A DNA stretch of 7,196 nucleotides, taken from NCBI GenBank assembly GCA_964534315.1, contig CAZHOV010000225.1, positions 1-7,196 on the forward strand, in the 5' to 3' direction. How positions within the stretch are numbered: the first letter of the stretch is position 1; each line of letters begins with the position of its first letter. A program made the position numbers and the translations under genes. This DNA comes from CAZHOV01 sp964534315 (lineage in GTDB: Bacteria; Bacteroidota; Bacteroidia; Chitinophagales; Saprospiraceae). The notes beneath the pieces are model-generated. The model was not told where the DNA came from. It worked only from the letters and a program-made list of their open reading frames with translations, and did no database searches. This document shows positions 1 to 7,060 of the stretch, piece after piece.

Positions 1-104
1 AGTCTATAATGGCCGAACAGATTTATTATACAGGCAATTTTGGTTTGCCGCTTAACTGTGAATGATTTCAAATTTATTAAATTCGGGACAACGAATCTTA
101 TTTA

Positions 105-136
105 TTTGCATACTCCCTCAACCTTTCCTATTTTTA
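105..136 (+). promoter_or_regulatory. Candidate Bacteroidota-type promoter for the first gene
   Basis: A TTTG (105-108) is followed after 20 nt by TATTTTTA (129-136), which fits the Bacteroidota sigma-A pattern TTTG-N19-21-TAnnTTTG except for the last base. A start site near 143 would give a leader of about 20 nt before the ATG at 164. A weak AGGA at 153-156 lies 7 nt before that ATG and may help ribosome binding. The rest of 1-163 shows only A/T-rich sequence and a short inverted repeat. The call rests on pattern matching in A/T-rich DNA, so chance is possible. Confidence 0.35.
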
Positions 137-163
137 GTTCGTTGAACAAAATAGGATACCTCG

Positions 164-1579
164 ATGCGGGAAAAGCTTAATAAATTTACGGAATTTACAA
201 AGACGTTGCTGCCACACGAAACGCAGTATCTGCTCTCTATTCAGCAATTTCACGATAAAATCAGACTAAAAATACTGGAGGATATCCATCAAAACTGCGT
301 TGAAATAGATCAATTCAAGCCTTATGACGTAACGATTGATAAGCGCAAATATTCCCATCTAAAGAACTGGATCGTCCAGCGGCTAGAAGAGATTGATGTC
401 GACATGCACTATTCCTGGATGTCTGAAATGGACCGCAAGATCATGACGGATAGTATTACCCCTGATGAGGAAAAGAAACTACTCAGGGAAATAAAAAATT
501 ATCAACATCCCATCTTTTTCTTCACCAAATTTTACGAGCTGAACCTCAATTATCGGCATTTTCTGCTCATTCGCATGCGGTATGCAGACCACGAAATGGT
601 AGAGCAGTTTTTAAACGATCACGCTCCGTTTTATCGGCAAGCAAAGGAGATTGAAGAAAAAATCCACGCAGCTACGCACGACATTATTGACCAATATGCT
701 CAGGGGGCAACAGAATCTAAACAATGGGATGAATACCTTACAAATATTTTTTATGATGATAAGATTGACGGGCTGAACAGGTTCATGGCTTTGGTAAGAT
801 TGATTTTTATAGGGTTTAACTACAGGCGATTTGATGTGTTGGTCGAGAAGTTTGATTATCTGGATCAACTCTTTTCGAAGGGGCAATTTTACTCCAAACG
901 CTTACTCCTCAATTATTACAGCAACAGGGTCATGCTGCATACCAAGTTTCAGGAATGGGAAAAAGCGGCTTATTATGGCCACCTTTCGATAAGGGAAAAA
1001 AATTATGATTACCTTCATTATGTCAATACGCTGGCTGCTGTCCTGTTGCGATTACAGAGGAACGAGGAAGCCCTGATGGTGATGAAAACCGCTTATCCGG
1101 ATATGAAGAAAACCCAGAGTTTTCACAACCGTATCGGATTTGTTTCTTTTTTTATTAAGTGTTTGAATGGTAACGATCAATATCGAAATGCAGAAAACTT
1201 CGCCGAGTCTTTTTTACGTGCCTATAAAAAGGAAATTTTCGAACATCGTTGGCATCTGTTCTTTTCTGTTTACCTGGAAACATTGCTCAACCAGAAAAAA
1301 TATAAAAAATTGATCAGGGTGGTACGGCAACACAAATTGCTAAATAAGGAAAAAGCTTATCAAAAAAGAGCTAATTATTTGCCGACGATTCTTTGGTATT
1401 ACGATATTGGAAAGTTTAAAGAATACTTGATCGATGAGCAGGAACTGATTGATAATATCAATACATATCTTGATCAACGCGACAATATACTGGAAACCAG
1501 GCCACAGCTAAAGGAATTGCTTGAAGTGGTAAGGAAGGAAGTGCCTGAACTTTACCATAAAATAGGTTTAACGACTTAG
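164..1579 (+). CDS. Hypothetical helical-repeat (TPR-like) cytoplasmic protein, 471 aa
   Basis: I do not recognise this protein as a named family. It has no signal peptide or membrane segment, so it is probably cytoplasmic. The first 200 residues or so are highly charged and rich in aromatic residues. From about residue 245 to 420 the sequence falls into successive amphipathic helix pairs of roughly 32-38 residues, approximately 246-278, 282-312, 327-357, 362-390 and 400-425. Helices such as FQEWEKAAYYGHLSI and NEEALMVMKTAYP have the spacing of the second helix of a TPR unit. This suggests a protein-interaction scaffold; no catalytic motif is visible. The ATG at 164 is chosen because it is the first in-frame start and has a weak AGGA 7 nt upstream. 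Its stop lies 6 bp from the stop of the convergent P-loop gene. It could instead be a lineage-specific protein with a HEAT-like or other alpha-solenoid fold. Coding confidence is high, function unknown. Confidence 0.85.
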   Translation: MREKLNKFTEFTKTLLPHETQYLLSIQQFHDKIRLKILEDIHQNCVEIDQFKPYDVTIDKRKYSHLKNWIVQRLEEIDVDMHYSWMSEMDRKIMTDSITPDEEKKLLREIKNYQHPIFFFTKFYELNLNYRHFLLIRMRYADHEMVEQFLNDHAPFYRQAKEIEEKIHAATHDIIDQYAQGATESKQWDEYLTNIFYDDKIDGLNRFMALVRLIFIGFNYRRFDVLVEKFDYLDQLFSKGQFYSKRLLLNYYSNRVMLHTKFQEWEKAAYYGHLSIREKNYDYLHYVNTLAAVLLRLQRNEEALMVMKTAYPDMKKTQSFHNRIGFVSFFIKCLNGNDQYRNAENFAESFLRAYKKEIFEHRWHLFFSVYLETLLNQKKYKKLIRVVRQHKLLNKEKAYQKRANYLPTILWYYDIGKFKEYLIDEQELIDNINTYLDQRDNILETRPQLKELLEVVRKEVPELYHKIGLTT

Positions 1580-1585
1580 AGCTAC

Positions 1586-2704
1586 CTATCCGGGCTGAAA
1601 AGCCAGAATTTCATCAAAATTGATGTGTTTTTCGATCAGTTCAATTGCCCTCCTTGATTTCCAGGGAGTTCTGGTATTGATCTTTACCTCTATTCTGTTG
1701 ATCTTAAACATGGATCCCAGAGTATCCAAGGGAGTTGTAATGACAGGTATTTTATACTGATCCAGATATTGGGCACATGCGTCGCTTTGCTCTACATTTT
1801 TTTCGTGTTTACCATCTCCAGTTATGATGACGCCAGAAAGGGGAGTGGTAGAAAGGTGATGTTTTTCCTGATATAATTCGACTCGTTCGATTGCTTTAGA
1901 GAAGCGTTTGTGACTAACGACGAGTAGCAGATTTTTTCCGCCTTCAAATTCTTTATTATCATCTACCAGTGATCCGGGAACGATCCCTTCGATACGATTA
2001 TCCAGGTTCTCGATGTAGGCAATTACTCTTCCCTTTACAGCAGTATTAATGGTAGCCATAATGGGGTTGGAAAGCGATTTATCGTAGGGCAGCACTCCTA
2101 AAAGAGGAAGTTTAATTCGTTCGAGGTATCTGGACACATAATGGGTGACTTTTTCCAATTTTTCGGGGATGACTTTATTCAAAATTACTCCAATAATTGG
2201 GACATTATGTTCCCTAAAGAGTGCAAGGCTCCGGTTGAGTTCGTCTATGGTACTTCCTATCCCTCCTTCAATAATCATGATAACCCCTGCACCTACGGTT
2301 TTGGCCACTTCGGCATTGGAGAGTTCTACTACGCTTCCAACGCCAGGGTGGCCGGTTCCTTCATAAACAATGACTTCATGCATCTGACTAAGTTGCTGAT
2401 GGGCATAGCTGATCGCTTTTCTATAATCAAAGGCGTCCGGGTTATCAAGATAGGAAGAAGTAGCTCCCGGACCTAAGATGACGGGGCTGTGTAACTGAGA
2501 ATCCAGCTCAAATCCCATGACTTTAGAAAAAAGCAAGGCGTCTTTGTCGACATGCAAGTCACCTAACTCTACGAAATGCTGCCCGACTGGTTTACAGTAT
2601 CCCACGTTTCCCATGATCCGCTGTAGACAAGCTGTGAGCCCAAGGGTACAGGTAGTCTTTCCCACATGTTGAGAAGTGGCAGCGACGTAAAAGCAATTTT
2701 TCAT
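1586..2704 (-). CDS. BioD-like P-loop NTPase with DRTGG-type C-terminal domain (COG0857-like, stand-alone Pta N-terminal homologue)
   Basis: This predicted cytoplasmic protein has 372 residues when started at the ATG at 2704. An in-frame TTG at 2713 would add three residues, but the ATG places the P-loop in the usual position. The N-terminal half resembles dethiobiotin synthetase/MinD-type NTPases: P-loop ATSQHVGKTT (residues 9-18), KPVGQ (38-42), the YEGTG acidic motif (114-118), a GVILNKV base-binding-type motif (172-178) and LLGVLPYDKSLSNP (201-214). The second half resembles the DRTGG region of long phosphotransacetylases, with LSGVIITGDGK near 289-299, IPVITTPLDT (319-328) and a tail resembling the equivalent part of E. 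coli Pta. The PTA_PTB catalytic domain is absent and the protein ends after the DRTGG part. It is too long for BioD, and no biotin genes are adjacent. Automated annotation may call it AAA family ATPase, phosphotransacetylase family protein or cobyrinic acid synthase-like. In long Pta this region is regulatory, so a nucleotide-dependent sensing role is inferred but unproven. The gene is divergent from purM. Confidence 0.85.
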   Translation of the reverse strand: MKNCFYVAATSQHVGKTTCTLGLTACLQRIMGNVGYCKPVGQHFVELGDLHVDKDALLFSKVMGFELDSQLHSPVILGPGATSSYLDNPDAFDYRKAISYAHQQLSQMHEVIVYEGTGHPGVGSVVELSNAEVAKTVGAGVIMIIEGGIGSTIDELNRSLALFREHNVPIIGVILNKVIPEKLEKVTHYVSRYLERIKLPLLGVLPYDKSLSNPIMATINTAVKGRVIAYIENLDNRIEGIVPGSLVDDNKEFEGGKNLLLVVSHKRFSKAIERVELYQEKHHLSTTPLSGVIITGDGKHEKNVEQSDACAQYLDQYKIPVITTPLDTLGSMFKINRIEVKINTRTPWKSRRAIELIEKHINFDEILAFQPG

Positions 2705-2725
2705 GATCGGCAATTCTGGTTAATT

Positions 2726-2757
2726 CAAATTTAAGCGATTTTGGCTAAGTTGGGCAA
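2726..2757 (-). promoter_or_regulatory. Candidate promoter for the P-loop NTPase gene (minus strand)
   Basis: Read on the minus strand, a TTG (2757-2755) is followed after 21 nt by TAAATTTG (2733-2726), a full match to the Bacteroidota -7 consensus TAnnTTTG. A start site near 2719 would give a leader of about 15 nt before the ATG at 2704. A second TAAATTTG at 2766-2759 has no suitably spaced TTG upstream. No Shine-Dalgarno precedes the ATG. The A/T-rich setting makes chance matches possible. Confidence 0.45.
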
Positions 2758-2779
2758 GCAAATTTAGGCTTTAATTTTG
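2750..2779 (+). promoter_or_regulatory. Candidate promoter for purM (plus strand)
   Basis: A TTG (2750-2752) is followed after 19 nt by TAATTTTG (2772-2779), a full match to TAnnTTTG. The predicted start site near 2786 would give an mRNA leader of about 105 nt containing the palindrome at 2803-2823. A second perfect -7 box, TAATTTTG at 2857-2864, lies much closer to the purM ATG but lacks a TTG at the right distance upstream. The -33 part overlaps the -33 region of the minus-strand promoter. Confidence 0.45.
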
Positions 2780-2802
2780 AAACCGGCGTGCCACACCTAA
2801 TA

Positions 2803-2823
2803 AGTTGCTGACTATCAGCCACT
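2803..2823. repeat. Imperfect palindrome in the divergent intergenic region
   Basis: The sequence reads AGT T GCTGA CTA TCAGC C ACT: eight of nine arm positions are complementary around a 3-nt centre, with one T/C mismatch. It lies between the candidate purM promoter and the purM start. It could be an operator for a dimeric regulator or a hairpin in the purM leader. No T-run follows, so it is not a normal terminator. Confidence 0.4.
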
Positions 2824-2890
2824 AACAAAAAATCTCGCCGTAAATTTCAATTTTGTTAATTTTGTGCAGAATTCTAAAAGAAAAAAGTGA

Positions 2891-4060
2891 ATGGATCAAT
2901 CTAAATATCATCAACGAGGAGTATCCTCCTCTAAGTCGGAAGTGCACGATGCCATCAAAAATCTGGATAAAGGACTTTATCCATTGGCTTTTTGTAAAAT
3001 CCTGCCTGATTTGGCGGGAGGAGACGATCAGTTTGTGAACGTGATGCATGCTGACACCGCAGGTACTAAAACAAGCCTGGCCTATCTGTACTGGAAAGAA
3101 ACGGGAGACCTATCCGTATGGGAAGGAATTGCCCAAGATGCTCTGGTCATGAACCTCGATGACATGGCCTGCGTAGGAGGAATCAATAATATCCTGATCT
3201 CCTCTACGATCGGAAGAAATAAAAATAACATCTCCGGGGAGGTGCTCTCCGCCCTCATTAACGGAGGTCGTAAGTTTGTCAACCGGCTCAAAGAGCACCA
3301 TATCCATCTGCACCTTTCAGGTGGAGAAACGGCCGACGTAGGCGATATCGTTCGTACCATCGACGTAGGATATACCACGTTTGTCAGAATTCCTAAAGAT
3401 CAATTGATCGTCAACAATATAAAAGCCGGGGATGCAATCGTCGGTCTGGCTTCTTACGGAAAAGCTACCTATGAAAATGCCTATAACTCAGGCATTAGTT
3501 CTAATGGACTGACCTCTGCCAGACATGACCTTTTATCCAAAAAATATGCCGATAAATATCCGGAAAGCTACGACCCCCTAATGCCGGATTCTTTAGTATA
3601 TATCGGCGACAAACGACTTACCGATCCAGTGAACATTGACGGACAACAAACCGATTTTGGTAAATTATTGCTCTCGCCGACCCGTACTTATCTTCCTGTC
3701 TTAAAACAAATTTTTGATTCGCACCAAGATCAGATCAACGGCATCATCCATTGCACGGGAGGTGGCCAGACCAAAGTCAAAAAATTTATTGAAAACAAGC
3801 GAGTGGTAAAAAATAACTTACTACCTATTCCTCCTCTATTTAACATGATTCAGGAAACTACTAAAACAGAGTGGAAAGAGATGTTTCAGGTGTTTAATAT
3901 GGGACACCGACTTGAAATTTATCTGCCGCCCGAAAAGGCTGAACGTATTATTGAAATTGCCAAGACTTTTAACATTCAGGCTCAGGTGATCGGTTTTGTA
4001 GAAGAAAGTGACCAAAATGAAGTAGTAATTCAGACAACAGCCGGTACCTTTCATTACTAA
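2891..4060 (+). CDS. purM: Phosphoribosylformylglycinamidine cyclo-ligase (AIR synthase)
   Basis: PurM performs the ATP-dependent ring closure of FGAM to aminoimidazole ribonucleotide, the fifth step of de novo purine synthesis, in the cytoplasm as a homodimer. The 389-residue protein shows the PurM signatures in order: HADTAGTK (53-60, matching DGVGTK in other PurM), the Asp-rich NLDDMACVG (88-96), SGGETADV (143-150), GISSNGLTSARH (201-212), PTRTYLPVL (263-271), HCTGGG (287-292) and FNMGHRLEIYLP (335-346). The start YHQRGVSSSKSEVHDAI resembles the N-terminus of Bacteroides PurM, supporting the ATG at 2891. It is longer than the roughly 345-residue E. coli enzyme. Part of the excess lies between GISSNG and PTRTY (about residues 213-262), which is longer here and appears to be a feature of the Bacteroidota form. 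No Shine-Dalgarno is evident; the ATG follows an A-rich stretch. It stands without other pur genes in the window, is divergent from the P-loop NTPase gene, and no clear terminator follows it. Confidence 0.95.
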   Translation: MDQSKYHQRGVSSSKSEVHDAIKNLDKGLYPLAFCKILPDLAGGDDQFVNVMHADTAGTKTSLAYLYWKETGDLSVWEGIAQDALVMNLDDMACVGGINNILISSTIGRNKNNISGEVLSALINGGRKFVNRLKEHHIHLHLSGGETADVGDIVRTIDVGYTTFVRIPKDQLIVNNIKAGDAIVGLASYGKATYENAYNSGISSNGLTSARHDLLSKKYADKYPESYDPLMPDSLVYIGDKRLTDPVNIDGQQTDFGKLLLSPTRTYLPVLKQIFDSHQDQINGIIHCTGGGQTKVKKFIENKRVVKNNLLPIPPLFNMIQETTKTEWKEMFQVFNMGHRLEIYLPPEKAERIIEIAKTFNIQAQVIGFVEESDQNEVVIQTTAGTFHY

Positions 4061-4082
4061 CCGAAAGAAAAACCGTATGCTT

Positions 4083-4114
4083 TTTGGTATTCCCTGGGCT
4101 TTGATTTATCTTTA
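4083..4114 (+). promoter_or_regulatory. Candidate promoter for the exported thioredoxin-like gene
   Basis: A TTTG (4083-4086, within a TTTTTG run) is followed after 20 nt by TATCTTTA (4107-4114), one base from TAnnTTTG. The start site would be near 4121, giving a leader of about 84 nt. Because purM has no clear terminator in 4061-4204, read-through from purM is also possible. The spacer holds nothing else I can support. Confidence 0.35.
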
Positions 4115-4204
4115 AACTCCAAATTTGCCCGCTCACTTGATTTGTTTTCGTACTGAATGCCAAAGATTCCTTTTTCACTATAAGATTAAAATAGACGCAT
4201 CCGG

Positions 4205-7060
4205 ATGAAAAACTGGGGTTTGTTACTAGGCTTACTTTTTCTTTCAACGCAACTGTTTGCTCAGGATCCACTGGATCCTTTTTCAGATTGGTCGCCTATA
4301 CCGGGAAAACGCACTGTAATTAAAGGGGAAATAAAAGATCCGGGAAATGATCAATTTCAGCTATCCCTGTTTAAAAACCTTTTATCTTTTGCTGAAGAGG
4401 ATATAAATCTCGCGCTCGATGAGAAAAATCGCTTTAATTTAGACTTTTCTCTAAAGGTACCTGCAGAATTCACCCTCACTAACGGAGAGGAGAACGTACA
4501 CCTTTATCTGGAACCGGGAGATAGCCTTTTTTTGTATTTTGACGCCCAGCAATTTCCGCAAGCCATTTATGTTGGTGGCCGGGGAAGTAGCCACAATAAG
4601 TTTTTACTTCAATTTCAATCCATATTCAGCTCGTTCAATATTAACCAAACTTTTCAGCGTTTTGTCAATCAGGAACCTGCCCAATTTAAACGTTTTCTTA
4701 CCAAAGAATGGGAGCGCAGGTTGACCTTTTACCGCGATTACTCGTCTACCGAAAGCGTTTCTTTTTCCAAAGCCTTTCATGGTTTTATGCAAGCCGATAT
4801 CCATTATTGGAGAGCTTTAAACCTCTTGCTATTCCGACACGAGTATAACATCATTGGCGGAAAGACAAGTGACCGTAAATTACCCTTTTCGTATTTCGAT
4901 TTTCTGGAAGCGGTCACGATCAATAATGATTATGCCCTCTACAACTCCAACTATGCGTATTTTCTCGATCAATATCTGAAGTTTGTCCTCGAGCACCCTC
5001 AACGGTTACCAGAGAAAGTACTTATTCCCGTTCATTCTGATGCGATCGTGCTTTCAAAACCGGAAGATGGATTTGTAATGGAAGAAGTTCCAAAAGGAAT
5101 TCCGTTAAAATACCTGGAAATACGATCTGATGAACCGTCTCGATTTTTTGTTGATAATACTTTTGAGCAGGGCTATTGGTACAAAGTAGCTACACCTCTG
5201 GGGAATAGCGGATGGATACAAGGAGTCGGTCTTGAATTTGATACCCTCTTCGTTCAAACGGATACAGATGAGGATGTTTCATTGACTACTATCTCATCTA
5301 CCTACCTGCGCGGGGCGGCGCGCGACTATGCTATGGCCTACGATCTCTTCTGGAGAATGGCGATTTCAATTCCTGGAGATTATTCCAGCGAAGTAGCTGC
5401 TTTTCTGAATCAATGTAAGCTGGAATATTTGAAAGAAAATATTGCAGTTGCTTATCGAAACCGTCAATTAAAAAAGGATATCATTGGTTGTTATTCAATA
5501 CTTGACGCTTCAGGGCAGAGGGAGCATCTGCTTGTAGATTCACCTCAAGTCGGTCAGAATAACTGGTTTGCCTACCCTGAATCCCATTCTTCTGAGGAAG
5601 AATTTGTTCAAAAAGGCCTAGAAAAAGAAATCCGTACATCCGCACCACCAAAATCAGGAGGTATTTCTCTATTGTCTAGGGAACTGGCCAAGAAGAATCC
5701 TAAAGTGTGGAAAGATCTGGACTGGGTAAATACTGCCATCCCCAAAACTGCATTACTTCGCGGGGCGCTCCTGCCAGGCACTAAGACTCCCGTACTCAGA
5801 CTGCATGCCGACCCAATTACCTTAAGCCAAAAAGAATATACCCTCGAAGTGCAAGCGGATCAAACTGTTACTCAACGGTTGACTCTAAACTATACCAAAT
5901 CGGGTAAGCTGGAAATTGGCGAACTGGAAATTCCCGTACTCATCAGGCCGGGAGACGATCTGGCGTTTAATATGCTTCCTAATGGAGCTATCGAATTCAT
6001 AGGAGAAGGAGCAACCATCAATAATTACTTTGTCCAGGAAACTAAAAAATTTAAATCGCTCGACAATCAGGTGAAAAAGGCGATCGAAAATAAAGAACCG
6101 GAAGCTTTTAAATTGCTCCTGAATGAAGCTCGAATTAAAAAACTAAAATTCCTGAAGCAATTCCAGCTTCAACATGATCTGTCTATTCGCGAATTTGAAT
6201 ATGCTAAAGGAGCCATCGACTACTGGTATGGGTACGAACTACTGAATTATCCCTACGAACATCCGCTTTATCATGGAATGGCTTCACCCATTTCAGTACC
6301 CCAATCCTATTATGACGAGTTGGAATCTATTCTGATCTCTCAGTCAAATGCGCTTCCTAATCCATACTACACTTATTTTCTGGACCAATATTTTGAATTT
6401 ATTAAACGAAACGGAGGTGCTATCCAACGTGATGACGAGTTGTTTTTAAAAGAGTTTTTAAGAGGGGAGAGTTTTTACTTCTACCGGGCAAAACAGTTAA
6501 GCAATTATTGTCGAAGAGGTAAAGGATTGGATAAAGGCAAAGAAATTCAGCAGTTTCTCGATGAGTGCCCTTACCCCCAATACAGCGAAGTGCTCTACCA
6601 GTCTTACCAGGCAAACAGGGGTTTCAATGCGGGTGATCAGGCGCCGGTTTTTCAATTGGAAGATCTTGGCGGAGAATTTGTCTCCATTGATCAATTTGCA
6701 GGAAAAGTGGTCTACCTCGACTTCTGGGCCACCTGGTGCCAGCCTTGCGTGTTTGAAATGAAAAATAGCGGAAGCTGGAAAAATGAATTTACAGGCGAAG
6801 AGGTTGTCTTTGTTTATGTTTCCCTCGATCGCGATGAACGGGCCTGGCGAAAATTCCTGACCGAAAACAATATCCCCGGCGAACACCTGATTGTTTCTTC
6901 TTCCCGCGGCTTCCAGGATGCGGTGCCTAAAAGCTATAAAGTCAAACGCCTCCCCGCCAAATTTGTCATCGACCCTGAAGGCAATATCGCCTTCTATCCT
7001 GAACTAAAAACTACCGGTGTTAAAGTAATAGACGTGATCAAAACGTTAACTAAATCCTGA
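4205..7060 (+). CDS. Exported TlpA-type thioredoxin-fold protein with duplicated DUF4369-like/helical module and an SH3b-like insert, 951 aa
   Basis: The protein starts with a signal peptide (MKNWGLLLGLLFLSTQLFA, cleavage near residue 19-20). There is no lipobox cysteine, so a soluble periplasmic or secreted protein is expected. Domains in order: copy A of a beta plus helical module (about 37-261), an SH3b-like domain (about 273-347, ending GYWYKVATPLGNSGWIQG), the remainder of copy A (366-423), a linker (about 424-527), copy B (about 528-804) and a TlpA/redoxin-type thioredoxin domain (about 807-951). The thioredoxin part has WATWCQPC (841-848; redox pair Cys845/Cys848) and Pro917 in RLPAKFVIDPEG as the likely cis-proline. 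Both copies carry the PGD and GxG-S/T-xN-x-F/Y motifs seen in Bacteroidota DUF4369-TlpA proteins, which usually have one such module and about 350-480 residues. A thiol-disulfide oxidoreductase role in the envelope is inferred; partners and substrates are unknown. The ATG at 4205 is chosen because the signal peptide begins there. The stop codon lies within a long inverted repeat. Confidence 0.9.
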   Translation: MKNWGLLLGLLFLSTQLFAQDPLDPFSDWSPIPGKRTVIKGEIKDPGNDQFQLSLFKNLLSFAEEDINLALDEKNRFNLDFSLKVPAEFTLTNGEENVHLYLEPGDSLFLYFDAQQFPQAIYVGGRGSSHNKFLLQFQSIFSSFNINQTFQRFVNQEPAQFKRFLTKEWERRLTFYRDYSSTESVSFSKAFHGFMQADIHYWRALNLLLFRHEYNIIGGKTSDRKLPFSYFDFLEAVTINNDYALYNSNYAYFLDQYLKFVLEHPQRLPEKVLIPVHSDAIVLSKPEDGFVMEEVPKGIPLKYLEIRSDEPSRFFVDNTFEQGYWYKVATPLGNSGWIQGVGLEFDTLFVQTDTDEDVSLTTISSTYLRGAARDYAMAYDLFWRMAISIPGDYSSEVAAFLNQCKLEYLKENIAVAYRNRQLKKDIIGCYSILDASGQREHLLVDSPQVGQNNWFAYPESHSSEEEFVQKGLEKEIRTSAPPKSGGISLLSRELAKKNPKVWKDLDWVNTAIPKTALLRGALLPGTKTPVLRLHADPITLSQKEYTLEVQADQTVTQRLTLNYTKSGKLEIGELEIPVLIRPGDDLAFNMLPNGAIEFIGEGATINNYFVQETKKFKSLDNQVKKAIENKEPEAFKLLLNEARIKKLKFLKQFQLQHDLSIREFEYAKGAIDYWYGYELLNYPYEHPLYHGMASPISVPQSYYDELESILISQSNALPNPYYTYFLDQYFEFIKRNGGAIQRDDELFLKEFLRGESFYFYRAKQLSNYCRRGKGLDKGKEIQQFLDECPYPQYSEVLYQSYQANRGFNAGDQAPVFQLEDLGGEFVSIDQFAGKVVYLDFWATWCQPCVFEMKNSGSWKNEFTGEEVVFVYVSLDRDERAWRKFLTENNIPGEHLIVSSSRGFQDAVPKSYKVKRLPAKFVIDPEGNIAFYPELKTTGVKVIDVIKTLTKS
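4988..5299 (+). other. SH3b-containing insert within copy A of the duplicated module
   Basis: Residues 262-365 separate the motif YFLDQY (252-257) from TYLRG (366-370). In copy B the corresponding motifs (YFLDQY 724-729, FLRG 751-754) are only about 20 residues apart. The extra segment holds an SH3b-like fold signature, with LIPVHSDAIVLSKPEDG at its start, a KGIPLKYLE strand and WYKVATPLGNSGWIQGVGLEF at its end. SH3b domains in exported bacterial proteins commonly bind cell-wall or protein ligands; here the ligand is unknown. Confidence 0.65.
5786..6616 (+). other. Copy B of the internally duplicated module (copy A: 4313-5473, interrupted)
   Basis: Residues 528-804 repeat the arrangement of residues 37-423 with the insert removed. 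Paired landmarks are EPGDSL (103-108) with RPGDDL (581-586), GRGSSHNKF (125-133) with GEGATINNY (600-608), DIHYW (198-202) with AIDYW (670-674), YFLDQY (252-257) with YFLDQY (724-729), LRG (368-370) with LRG (752-754) and FLNQC (400-404) with FLDEC (784-788). Residues 229-261 and 701-733 align without gaps at 17 of 33 identities by hand count. Confidence 0.75.

Noticed and set aside
33..49. Small inverted repeat GGCAA / TTGCC
   Set aside because: Only five pairs and no T-run; expected by chance in a region of this size.
1593..1604. Mini hairpin GGCT-GAAA-AGCC inside the end of the P-loop gene
   Set aside because: Only a four-pair stem with no T tract on either strand, insufficient as a bidirectional terminator.
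2141..2476. Plus-strand open frames of 111 and 73 codons inside the P-loop NTPase gene
   Set aside because: They are antisense to conserved motifs of a well-supported gene and have no recognisable protein features.
2705..2713. TTG start at 2713 for the P-loop NTPase gene
   Set aside because: The ATG three codons downstream gives a conventional MKN start just before the P-loop strand, and the TTG has no better ribosome-binding context.
2822..3049. Short open frames on both strands around the purM start
   Set aside because: They overlap the purM N-terminus, whose sequence matches the family, and look like out-of-frame by-products.
4060..4088. Possible terminator after purM (ACCGAAAG with CTTTTTGGT)
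   Set aside because: The pairing is interrupted, G/C-poor and not followed by a T-run; too weak to call.
4263..4278. Direct repeat of GGATCC near the mature N-terminus of the exported protein
   Set aside because: It encodes a short DPLDP stretch; a two-copy 6-mer is not meaningful.
6497..6886. Minus-strand open frame of 129 codons opposite the thioredoxin domain
   Set aside because: It lies entirely antisense to the conserved WATWCQPC region, has no family motif and no promoter-like or ribosome-binding sequence that I can see.
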